From: an uncultured Akkermansia sp.
GTDB taxonomy: Bacteria > Verrucomicrobiota > Verrucomicrobiia > Verrucomicrobiales > Akkermansiaceae
Direction of reading: 5' to 3'
Length of the DNA: 62,238 bases
Assembly (NCBI GenBank): GCA_947629715.1
Contig: CANRET010000005.1
Location: forward strand, 1 to 62,238
The translations under genes and the position numbers were made by a program. Shown here piece by piece: positions 54,415 to 61,530 of the stretch. The notes under the pieces are model-generated. The model worked only from the letters and a program-made list of their open reading frames with translations, had not been told where the DNA came from and did no database searches. How positions within the stretch are numbered: position 1 is the first letter of the stretch; each line of letters begins with the position of its first letter.

Positions 54415-55530
54415 ATGGAAATGACAGTCAGCGGATTTGAATACAAGAGACTTTCTGAAATCGACATAGAGGATCCTTTTTTTGATTCGTTGAAGAGGGA
54501 TTATCCCGGGACTGAGAACAGCAGTGGGTTTACGGATTGGTTTAAGAAAAAAGCACAGGAGGGGAGAAAAGCACTGGTTTTCGAAGATGAATATGGCATA
54601 GGAGCTTTTATCGTCTTAAAGGAGGATGAAAAGGAGGCTATTGAATTGGAGGGCAGAACTCTTCCAGAAAAGGAACGAATTAAAATTAGCACGTTCCGTG
54701 TCTCTGAAAGATATCAGGGTAAACGCATCGGCGAAGGCGCTCTGGGCTTGGTACTATGGAAATGGAGAGATAGGGCAGCTCGGGAAATATATGTAACGAC
54801 ATTCGCGAAACAGAAAAGTTTAATTTCGTTGTTTCTCAGGTTTGGATTCGTAAACTGTGGGCAAAACAAAGATGGGGAAGAAGTTTTTATAAAATCACGG
54901 GACAACGTTGATTTGAGCGATCCTTACACGGCTTTTCCCTTTGTTCGGGGAAGATTCAGCCACGCCGGCTATGTCATTATTGATGACACCTATCATGATA
55001 CAATGTTTGCCTACTCCGAATTGGCAAATAATAAAAAGGAACTAAAAAACAAGCTGGGACTGAGCGTGCGGAATGGATTAACCAAGGTTTATGTTGGCGG
55101 ATCGGCGACCATCGACTATTACGTCAACGAACCGGTTCTCATATACCGCAAATATACAGGGGAAGGAAGTAAGCAGTATCGCTCCTGCGTCACATCCTAT
55201 TGCATTGTGACAAACACTTTTCAAGCCAAACGCAACAATCGGGTCTTACAGTCCTTCGAGAAACTTAAGGAGATAATTACCAATAAGGCTATCTTCAATG
55301 AGGAGGAGTTAAAGCGTCAATATGAATCATACAGGGATCTGACTATTGTTGAGTTATTGTACTGCGGTTATTTCGGAGCAGGGAACAATATCAATATGAA
55401 ATGGTTGAAGAATAACGGTTTTTGGGCGAAGAGTGGAGAATATCCCACAAAAGTACATCTTTCCGGTGAGCAGTTTCAATCTATTTTAAAGGAGGGTGGC
55501 GTCAATGTGTCAAATATTATTATCAATTAA
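54415..55530 (+). CDS. GNAT acetyltransferase with C-terminal PUA/ASCH-like domain
   Basis: A 371-residue protein. The N-terminal half is a GNAT domain: the acetyl-CoA pyrophosphate loop RYQGKRIGEGAL is at 99-110, with ISTFRV before it and a FLRFGFV helix-strand at about 140-146. The C-terminal half (about 190-290) has the strand pattern of a PUA-like fold (EPVLIYRKYTGEG, SCVTSYCIV), then a helical tail. By family the substrate is unknown; pairing with an ASCH protein is a recurrent arrangement in accessory DNA and points to tRNA or nucleotide-linked acetylation. Base composition is visibly AT-richer than flanking genes. Its stop overlaps the next start by 26 bp. Confidence 0.8.
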   Translation: MEMTVSGFEYKRLSEIDIEDPFFDSLKRDYPGTENSSGFTDWFKKKAQEGRKALVFEDEYGIGAFIVLKEDEKEAIELEGRTLPEKERIKISTFRVSERYQGKRIGEGALGLVLWKWRDRAAREIYVTTFAKQKSLISLFLRFGFVNCGQNKDGEEVFIKSRDNVDLSDPYTAFPFVRGRFSHAGYVIIDDTYHDTMFAYSELANNKKELKNKLGLSVRNGLTKVYVGGSATIDYYVNEPVLIYRKYTGEGSKQYRSCVTSYCIVTNTFQAKRNNRVLQSFEKLKEIITNKAIFNEEELKRQYESYRDLTIVELLYCGYFGAGNNINMKWLKNNGFWAKSGEYPTKVHLSGEQFQSILKEGGVNVSNIIIN

Positions 55531-55879
55531 ACCCGAATATGTCGAACATATATTGTCTGGGAATAAGCGGTACGAATACAGAAAACAGAGGTGCAAGCGG
55601 ACAGTCGATAAAATCCTTATCTACTCTACCCATCCCGTAAAGAAGATTGTGGCCGAAGTCAGTGTCTCCTCTATCGTGGAAAGTTCCCCATGGAAAGTAT
55701 GGGAATTAACTAAGGAATTTTCTGGGATAAGTAAAGAGTTCTTTGACAGCTATTACAAGGGAAGGGAAAAAGCAGTGGCCTTTGAACTGGGAGATTTAAA
55801 AGTTTATGATCCTCCGCTTCCCCTCGCTTTTTTTGGCGTGTCTTCCGCCCCTCAATCTTTTATTTATCTCCCGGAATGA
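55505..55879 (+). CDS. ASCH-domain protein
   Basis: A 124-residue single-domain protein beginning MCQILLSIKPEYVEHILSGNKRYEYRK, the typical ASCH start (SIKPxYxxxIxxGxKxxExR), and continuing with ILIYSTHPVKKIVAEV and FELGDLKVYDPP. ASCH/PUA-like domains bind RNA or nucleosides. Its start is fixed by a strong AAAGGAGG (55488-55495) about 9 nt upstream, unusual for this window, where ribosome-binding sites are scarce; this fits a foreign origin. It overlaps the GNAT gene and completes the cassette. Confidence 0.84.
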   Translation: MCQILLSIKPEYVEHILSGNKRYEYRKQRCKRTVDKILIYSTHPVKKIVAEVSVSSIVESSPWKVWELTKEFSGISKEFFDSYYKGREKAVAFELGDLKVYDPPLPLAFFGVSSAPQSFIYLPE

Positions 55880-55922
55880 CTGATGGGCGGTGGCTCATTT
55901 ACATTTGCCCCTTTTCGATTGA

Positions 55923-56026
55923 CGCTTTTGGGACAATGCGCTCTTGCAGGAGGAATTTCCACAATTGTAAATAGGCCATTGCAATGAGGGGGATGGTGTG
56001 GTATGAATGGGGTATGCCGGGAGCTG
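55923..56026 (+). repeat. 104-bp direct repeat, right copy
   Basis: Identical to 54144-54247. This copy supplies the working promoter and first codons of the tonB-like gene at 56014. Confidence 0.93.
55979..56007 (+). promoter_or_regulatory. Promoter of tonB-exbB-exbD (leaderless)
   Basis: TTGCAA (55979-55984), 17-bp spacer ending in GTGTGG, TATGAA (56002-56007). Six nt separate the -10 from the ATG at 56014. A second copy lies in the left repeat (54200-54228). Confidence 0.65.
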
Positions 56027-57114
56027 CGAGCAAGGGCAAACGTGCGGGAAAAGTAGCGCTGTGTGCACTGCTCTCCCTGTTGCTGCACGGAGCGGTAGCG
56101 TGGTGGCTGTGCAGCATGGCAGGGCAGTTTGGGGAGAGCGCTGCAATGTGTGCGGTCGCCCGTCCGTCGCGACCGGAGCGTTTGGTGCAAATTTTGCGGG
56201 AGGAGGAAAAACCGGACGAACCGGATCGCAAGCCGTGGGTAAAAACGGATCCCGATGCCGAAGAGAACATCCCGAAACAAGCCGACTTCACGGGGGCGCG
56301 CAATAGCGTGGCTTCCGGCTCTGAGTTTTCCCCAAATCGCACAAGCGATGAGCCTGTGCCCAGCCAAAACGGAGAAGAAGACAAAGATGAATTGGTGACC
56401 TTTGACCAGGCTCGCCGAACCGGAGAATTGGACAAGACGCAGGACAGCGCGCAACCACCGCAGCAAGCCGCCGTCGGGGGCACGCCGCAACAGGGAGATA
56501 CGATGCAAGAGCATTCCGAGGGAGCCGGTGTGCCCGCCGTGCAAAAGGCGGAACAGGGGGAGAGAGGCGAGTTGCGGTTGAGCGAAGGAAAACTCGGGGA
56601 GGCGGGGTCTCAGCCCGAGGAGGAAGCTCCCATCGTCATCGAGGCTCAGGTACGCGGAGACAGGCCGGAGCAAGGGAGCAGGCAGCAGCGTCCTGTGTAC
56701 GATCCCGCGCTTGCAGATCACATGCAGGGCAAGGCGTTTCGCACGTACGAGAGACGCACGCGCAGCACGGGTCGCTTCGTCATCGGGAGCCGTCCGGCGC
56801 TCAACGTTGCTTCCACGCCGCTGGGACGCTATGAGGAAGAAATTTACCGCCGCGTCGCCTACTACTGGTATTTGGCGTGCGATGACCACCGGGGCGACAT
56901 CATACCCGGCAGTGTGGTAGTGGCTCTTCGCATCAATACTCGTGGCATGTTGGAAAATATGGATCTGGTGCGTCGCCGAGGCGCCAGCGTCATCCAACAA
57001 TCCTTCACCTTCGGAGCCATCCGCTGCGCGGCTCTACCGCCCATGCCTCCTTCCGTGCAACAGGAGATCGTGGGCGACGTGCTGGAACTCATCTTCATCT
57101 TTAATTTCGACTAA
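56014..57114 (+). CDS. TonB/TolA-like energy-transducing protein
   Basis: A 366-residue inner-membrane protein: short basic N-terminus, one membrane helix (about 13-35, ALCALLSLLLHGAVAWWL), a long acidic Glu/Gln/Pro-rich spacer to about residue 260, and a globular C-terminal domain with YEEEIYRRVAYYWY, PGSVVVALRINTRG and AALPPMPPSVQQ that matches TonB/TolA C-termini. It should carry proton-motive energy from ExbB-ExbD to the outer membrane. TonB versus TolA cannot be decided, since no outer-membrane receptor, tolB or pal gene is adjacent. The start is the ATG at 56014, fitting the leaderless promoter; an upstream ATG at 55984 overlaps it. Confidence 0.83.
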   Translation: MPGAASKGKRAGKVALCALLSLLLHGAVAWWLCSMAGQFGESAAMCAVARPSRPERLVQILREEEKPDEPDRKPWVKTDPDAEENIPKQADFTGARNSVASGSEFSPNRTSDEPVPSQNGEEDKDELVTFDQARRTGELDKTQDSAQPPQQAAVGGTPQQGDTMQEHSEGAGVPAVQKAEQGERGELRLSEGKLGEAGSQPEEEAPIVIEAQVRGDRPEQGSRQQRPVYDPALADHMQGKAFRTYERRTRSTGRFVIGSRPALNVASTPLGRYEEEIYRRVAYYWYLACDDHRGDIIPGSVVVALRINTRGMLENMDLVRRRGASVIQQSFTFGAIRCAALPPMPPSVQQEIVGDVLELIFIFNFD

Positions 57115-57135
57115 ACGACCAACCCATCCGATACC

Positions 57136-57738
57136 ATGTCAACTACAATATCCCAATTCTTCGCTGCTTGTCAGCCCTTTGGCTACCCACTGCTGGCGTG
57201 CTCCGTCATTTTAGTGACCGCCATTCTCTACCACCTCATCTTCACCGGGAATCGCAAATCGGTGAAACAGCTCACTCACGTGCTGGAGCAAGCGCGCGAA
57301 GGCGATGCCGATCCCCTTCCGGCGCTCACGGACTTGTGTCTCAAAAGTTCCTCTCTTGTGGCCGTTGAGACGTTGTATGCCATCCGCCACAAGGATGACG
57401 AGCGCCTGGAACAGCGAACGGAAGCCCGACTGCGCATGTTGGTGGATTCCGAACGTGCCGGCATGGCCACCATCAGCGTGATTACCAATATCGCGCCGAT
57501 GCTCGGCATTCTCGGCACGGCTTGGGGCCTGGTCAAGATATTCGGCGTATTCGGCGCGGCAGACGCAGGACCTGGCGTCGCCATGGGAATTTCCACGGCT
57601 CTCTACACGACGATTTTCGGGCTGGCCATTGCCGTGCCGGGCATCATCGCACTCACCTGTTTTGAGCGATCGCTGGAACGGCGCGCCGCGCAGCTCAATC
57701 AGTTCTTTACCGATCTGCTCTCCATTCTCCGCAAGTAA
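57136..57738 (+). CDS. ExbB/TolQ-family proton channel protein
   Basis: A 200-residue inner-membrane protein of the MotA/TolQ/ExbB family with three membrane segments (about 13-35, 115-140 and 150-178). The family signature SVITNIAPMLGILGTAWGLVKIF precedes segment two and GISTALYTTIFGLAIAVPG forms segment three. It pairs with the ExbD-like protein to form the proton-driven motor for the TonB-like protein encoded just upstream (21-bp gap). Gene order tonB-exbB-exbD differs from the more common exbB-exbD-tonB. Confidence 0.88.
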   Translation: MSTTISQFFAACQPFGYPLLACSVILVTAILYHLIFTGNRKSVKQLTHVLEQAREGDADPLPALTDLCLKSSSLVAVETLYAIRHKDDERLEQRTEARLRMLVDSERAGMATISVITNIAPMLGILGTAWGLVKIFGVFGAADAGPGVAMGISTALYTTIFGLAIAVPGIIALTCFERSLERRAAQLNQFFTDLLSILRK

Positions 57739-57742
57739 GCTC

Positions 57743-58165
57743 ATGAACATTTATCGTAAAAGCGCCGTGATGCAGGGAGTGCCCATCGTCCCGATGCTGG
57801 ACATCCTCACCATCCTGCTCATTTTTTTCATCGTTCACACGGAGTTCAAACACAAGGTCAATGTGCTGCAGCTCACGCTTCCGCAAACGCATCATCTCGC
57901 CGGCGAGCGTGGGGACGATTCGCTCACCCTGCTCGAAATTGCCGCTGACGGAAAGTTGGCGCTCGGGGGGCAAACGATAGAGCGCGAGGCGTTGCAGGAG
58001 GCTCTTGGCGAACTCATGCGCACGGCTTCGCAAAGCCGCATCCAGGTGGCTGCGGCGGACGGGGCTCCCATCGGCGCTCTCGTGGAGATTCTCGATACCG
58101 TCACCGCTGCCGGCATCCCCGTGGAACAAGTCCCCCTGCGCATCAACTATACCGCCCAACCCTGA
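57743..58165 (+). CDS. ExbD/TolR-family protein
   Basis: A 140-residue protein with one N-terminal membrane helix containing the conserved proton-path aspartate (PMLDILTILLIFFIV) and a periplasmic domain (LTLLEIAADGKLALGG, PLRINY). It follows the ExbB gene by 4 bp and starts with the ATG at 57743. Together with the two preceding genes it completes the motor. No terminator with a T-run follows; a short palindrome, GCCCAT-TGCC-ATGGGC, is at about 58212-58227. Confidence 0.87.
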   Translation: MNIYRKSAVMQGVPIVPMLDILTILLIFFIVHTEFKHKVNVLQLTLPQTHHLAGERGDDSLTLLEIAADGKLALGGQTIEREALQEALGELMRTASQSRIQVAAADGAPIGALVEILDTVTAAGIPVEQVPLRINYTAQP

Positions 58166-58236
58166 GACAATCGGGATTTGCGAAGCATTGAAGCAGTTGC
58201 CAGCACGCAGAATTGGCCCATTGCCATGGGCGTGGG

Positions 58237-58767
58237 CTATTCGGCCTCAGCCTGGCGGCAAAGCTCCGGGCTGGGAATGAGCAGCGGGCGCAGAGTCACG
58301 TAGTCCTCTCTGTATTCCTCAGAGGGGACAAAGAGAAAGCCGGGTTTCTTGTTGCGCAGGTTGAATTGGGTGGGACGAAACACGGGAAGGATCTGGTCCG
58401 TGCTGGGGTCGTAGGCCTTTTCACCGGTGTAGGAGCCGAAGACAAAATACTCGTAATTCTTATCGGAGCCGAAGACAGCGCCCTTCACAGGGGGTTCATA
58501 GCCGCGATCGGGATTGCGCACCACAGATTCATCCATGATAACCAATTTGGCCGTGCGCCAGCTCTCTCCGGGGCGCCTTAAATACCCCCAAAAACGGGTG
58601 AGCGGCACGTAGTAGCGTCGTCCCACGTAGTAATCCCCCGGACTCTCCTGCGCAATCTCAGCGTCTCGCTCCGCCAAGGCTCGGCAGTCGCTTTTGAGCG
58701 TGTCACACTGGCAAAGCAGCATGACTGCCATGCACAACGCAGAAATTTTCACTGACAAGTTTCGCAT
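58237..58767 (-). CDS. Putative lipoprotein of unknown function
   Basis: A 176-residue exported protein with a hydrophobic N-terminal signal and a cysteine pair at LLCQCDT, likely a lipobox variant. The rest is hydrophilic with a YYVGRRYYVPLTRFW block and no family I recognise. It is 18 bp downstream of guaA on the same strand, so it may be read from the guaA transcript. Its role, if any, is likely in the cell envelope. Confidence 0.6.
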   Translation of the reverse strand: MRNLSVKISALCMAVMLLCQCDTLKSDCRALAERDAEIAQESPGDYYVGRRYYVPLTRFWGYLRRPGESWRTAKLVIMDESVVRNPDRGYEPPVKGAVFGSDKNYEYFVFGSYTGEKAYDPSTDQILPVFRPTQFNLRNKKPGFLFVPSEEYREDYVTLRPLLIPSPELCRQAEAE

Positions 58768-58785
58768 AATCCCTGCGAGATGAAA

Positions 58786-60312
58786 TTACTCCCATTCGAT
58801 GGATGCCGGGGGCTTGGTGCTCACATCGTAGAGTACGCGATTCGTCCCCTTCACCTCGTTGAGAATGCGGTTGGATACCTCGCGCAACAGGTCGTAGGGA
58901 AGTTGCACCCAGTCCGCCGTCATGGCGTCTTCCGATACAATGGCGCGCAGGTTGGTGGCAAACTCGTAGGAACGTTCATCGCCTTTTACGCCGACCGTTT
59001 TCACCGGGATGAGTCCGGCGTAGGCTTGCCAGCATTTATCGTACCAGCCCCACTTGCGCAGCGTGGAGATGAAGATGGCGTCGCTCTCGCGGATAATGTC
59101 CAGCTTATCTTTGGTGACCTCGCCGGGACAACGCACGGCCAACCCCGGACCGGGGAAGGGATGACGCCACAGAATGTCGTGGGGAATACCCATGGAGGCG
59201 CCCAACGCACGCACCTCATCTTTAAAAAGGAAAGCGAGCGGTTCAATGACCTTGCCCTGCTCCTGCAGTTTGAGGACGCGCTCCACGCGGTTATGGTGCG
59301 TCTTGATGACGGAGGCCTTGCTCTTGGCGTTGGAAGCGCTCTCGATGACATCCGGGTACAGAGTGCCTTGCGCGAGCATCTCGGCATCGCCCACAGCATC
59401 CCAGAAAACGTCAATGAACAGCGAACCGATGATGCGACGCTTCTTTTCCGGTGAAGCCTCGCCCTTCAGCGCCTCCAGGAAGCGCGCAGAAGCGTCCACC
59501 GTCTCAATTTCCACGCCCATACGGCGGAAGTTGTTCTGCACCTCCTGCGCCTCGTTTTTGCGCAGCAGACCATTGTCCACAAAAATGAAGCGCGCACGCA
59601 CTCCGGACTCGTGCAGCAACACGGCCAGCACGGTGCTGTCCACGCCGCCGGATACGCCGCACACGACCTGACGATCGCCCACCTTCTGCTGAATCTCGGC
59701 GATGAGTTCGCGCTTGAAGTCGCCGATGTCGAAGGGCGCGAGATTTGCGGCGCAAGCGAGGAAATTGCGCAGGATGGTACGTCCCTCATGCGAGTGCGTC
59801 ACCTCCGGATGGAATTGGATGCCGAACATGGAATCGCCCCATTGCAAAGCCACGGGGACGCCCTCACGATTGCGAGCGATGACCTTGCAGTGTTCTGCCA
59901 AGTGATCCACCGTGTCCGAGTGGCTCATCCACACCTGGGAGGAATCGGATACTCCCTCGAAAAGTCGGCTCCCGGGTTCGGGCAGCAGGGCCGCCGGACC
60001 GTACTCGCGCTTGTTGCTCGGGCGCACCGTGCCTCCCGTCTTGATGTTAAGCAGCTGCATGCCGTAGCACACGCCGAGCACAGGAACCCCGAACGAGGCG
60101 AGCTTGTCAAAGTCGATGTCCGGAGCATCCGGCTCCGATGTGCTGCGCGGCCCGCCTGAGAGGATGACGGCGCCGGGATCAACCACCTCGTCCAGTTCCT
60201 CCGGCGTGTAGAGTTTCGCCAGGAAGCCGAGTTCGCGCACGCGTCTGACTATCAGCTGAGTGTATTGCGAACCATAATCAATGACTGCAACGAGATGGTG
60301 AGGTGTAATCAT
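58786..60312 (-). CDS. guaA: GMP synthase (glutamine-hydrolysing)
   Basis: Converts XMP to GMP with glutamine and ATP. The 508-residue protein has the class I amidotransferase domain (nucleophile C82 in GVCYGMQ, with the H/E pair in FHPEVTHS), then the ATP-pyrophosphatase domain (GVSGGVDST) and the dimerisation C-terminus ending KPPASIEWE. The ATG at 60312 gives the standard start; an upstream ATG at 60330 is also in frame. A promoter (TTGTCA N17 TATGAT) leaves at most 3 nt of leader, close to leaderless. guaB is not in the window. Confidence 0.96.
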   Translation of the reverse strand: MITPHHLVAVIDYGSQYTQLIVRRVRELGFLAKLYTPEELDEVVDPGAVILSGGPRSTSEPDAPDIDFDKLASFGVPVLGVCYGMQLLNIKTGGTVRPSNKREYGPAALLPEPGSRLFEGVSDSSQVWMSHSDTVDHLAEHCKVIARNREGVPVALQWGDSMFGIQFHPEVTHSHEGRTILRNFLACAANLAPFDIGDFKRELIAEIQQKVGDRQVVCGVSGGVDSTVLAVLLHESGVRARFIFVDNGLLRKNEAQEVQNNFRRMGVEIETVDASARFLEALKGEASPEKKRRIIGSLFIDVFWDAVGDAEMLAQGTLYPDVIESASNAKSKASVIKTHHNRVERVLKLQEQGKVIEPLAFLFKDEVRALGASMGIPHDILWRHPFPGPGLAVRCPGEVTKDKLDIIRESDAIFISTLRKWGWYDKCWQAYAGLIPVKTVGVKGDERSYEFATNLRAIVSEDAMTADWVQLPYDLLREVSNRILNEVKGTNRVLYDVSTKPPASIEWE

Positions 60313-60321
60313 GTCGCACTC

Positions 60322-60350
60322 ATCATACATTTTTCCGTCTCATTTGACAA
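60322..60350 (-). promoter_or_regulatory. Promoter of guaA
   Basis: Minus strand TTGTCA (60345-60350), 17-bp spacer, TATGAT (60322-60327). The ATG at 60312 is 9 nt after the -10, so the transcript is almost leaderless. Confidence 0.65.
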
Positions 60351-60371
60351 GTCTTTCCCTGCCCTGGTCAC

Positions 60372-60606
60372 GGCAAACGCATTTGAGAGAAAGTCATCAA
60401 CAGGGGGAATGTTCTTATTGACTGACATCACGGTTTATACGCATCAAAAATCATGATACCCAGCGGTCATCATGATGATGACTCTGAAGGGATTTCAGCA
60501 TACATGAATGATCCGAAAAATTTGCGCAATGCGCACATTATTAATAAATCGGACTTCCAACATCGTACGTCGTACATAGGCAAACGCATTTTCTAATGCG
60601 TTTGCC
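60372..60606. repeat. Palindromic intergenic element between guaA and an orphan gene
   Basis: The 12-mer GGCAAACGCATT occurs at 60372-60383 and 60579-60590, and its inverse AATGCGTTTGCC at 60595-60606. The last two make a perfect 12-bp hairpin with a TTCT loop. The interval also holds the palindrome TCATCATGATGA (60467-60478). No ORF is visible in 60351-60633. The hairpin is well placed to end the gene at 60634, but no T-run follows on the minus strand. Confidence 0.5.
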
Positions 60607-60633
60607 TTGCCCTCCTGCAGCAAGTACATGAAC

Positions 60634-61518
60634 TCACGGTCCGCCTTGCTTCCGGATCCATCGTTCCAACTTTCTTCTGTTCTTCTTCTCGTACCAATCG
60701 TTGCATATCCGGTACTCTTTTCCGAGAATCTTCACGGGATCCACGTAGTAGCGCACGTGGAACTTGTCGCCGCCTCCCGTGCTGACGGACGGCATCAACG
60801 CGGCGTACGACAACCCGAACAGCGCTTGGGAGTATTCTTTGTCGCACAAGTTGTCCACGAGCCTTTCATCATGGATCTCCGCAAGTATGTCCCGAAATTT
60901 ACCCTGCACGATTTCCCCGATCTTCTCCGCAGTCCTGACCTTGCTCGGCAGCAAGTCTCCCCGCTCCTCCCGCATCTTCATCCACTTTTCGATGCTTTCC
61001 AAGTTTTTCCCGTACCACTCCTTGCAGACCCTGTACCCCTTGCCGAATATCACGACAGAGTCTTCATCGTACCGCGCACGCAGTTCTGTGTACCGAGCTT
61101 TCTCGGACACGGGAAGCAGCATGGCATACGGTATGCCAAACGTCTTCTTCGAATACTTGATGTTGCATAAATCCCGCACAAGCTCCTCATCCTTCAACCG
61201 TGGGAGCATCGCGCGGAACTTATCCCGCAGCGTTTTGCTCACCCGCTTCTGTGCCCGTAGTTCCTCCGCCATCCGCAAAATCTCTGCCCCGGACAAGGGA
61301 ACAGCTCCCTTATCCAGCTTCTTTTCCCGCATCTCAGCAACCTCGCGTATGTACTCCTTATGGTGCGTCTTGCTCTTGTTAAAGGCATTCACCCTCGCCT
61401 TCTCTCCCGACGAAAGCTCCACGAGCTTCCTCTTGTAGTACGTGTAGGCAATGAACCATGCCGCGCCCATGGCGTTCAGCATTTCATCCGCCTCGCTGCT
61501 TGAATCTTTATGTTTCAT
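60634..61518 (-). CDS. Orphan protein with an internal ~100-residue duplication
   Basis: A 294-residue, strongly basic cytoplasmic protein of no known family. Two related halves are visible: residues ~95-190 (LRDKFRAMLPRLKDEELVRD, YSKKTFGIPYAMLLPVS, VVIFGKGYRVCKEWYGK) and ~195-292 (VQGKFRDILAEIHDERLVDN, YSQALFGLSYAALMPSV, VKILGKEYRICNDWYEK). Each half has the same LGKxYRxCxxWYxK end, so the cysteine and aromatic residues are likely functional. There is no signal peptide or membrane segment. It sits between guaA and a flavin oxidoreductase fragment; no neighbour explains its role. Confidence 0.65.
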   Translation of the reverse strand: MKHKDSSSEADEMLNAMGAAWFIAYTYYKRKLVELSSGEKARVNAFNKSKTHHKEYIREVAEMREKKLDKGAVPLSGAEILRMAEELRAQKRVSKTLRDKFRAMLPRLKDEELVRDLCNIKYSKKTFGIPYAMLLPVSEKARYTELRARYDEDSVVIFGKGYRVCKEWYGKNLESIEKWMKMREERGDLLPSKVRTAEKIGEIVQGKFRDILAEIHDERLVDNLCDKEYSQALFGLSYAALMPSVSTGGGDKFHVRYYVDPVKILGKEYRICNDWYEKKNRRKLERWIRKQGGP

Positions 61519-61530
61519 GGCATTGGGTGT

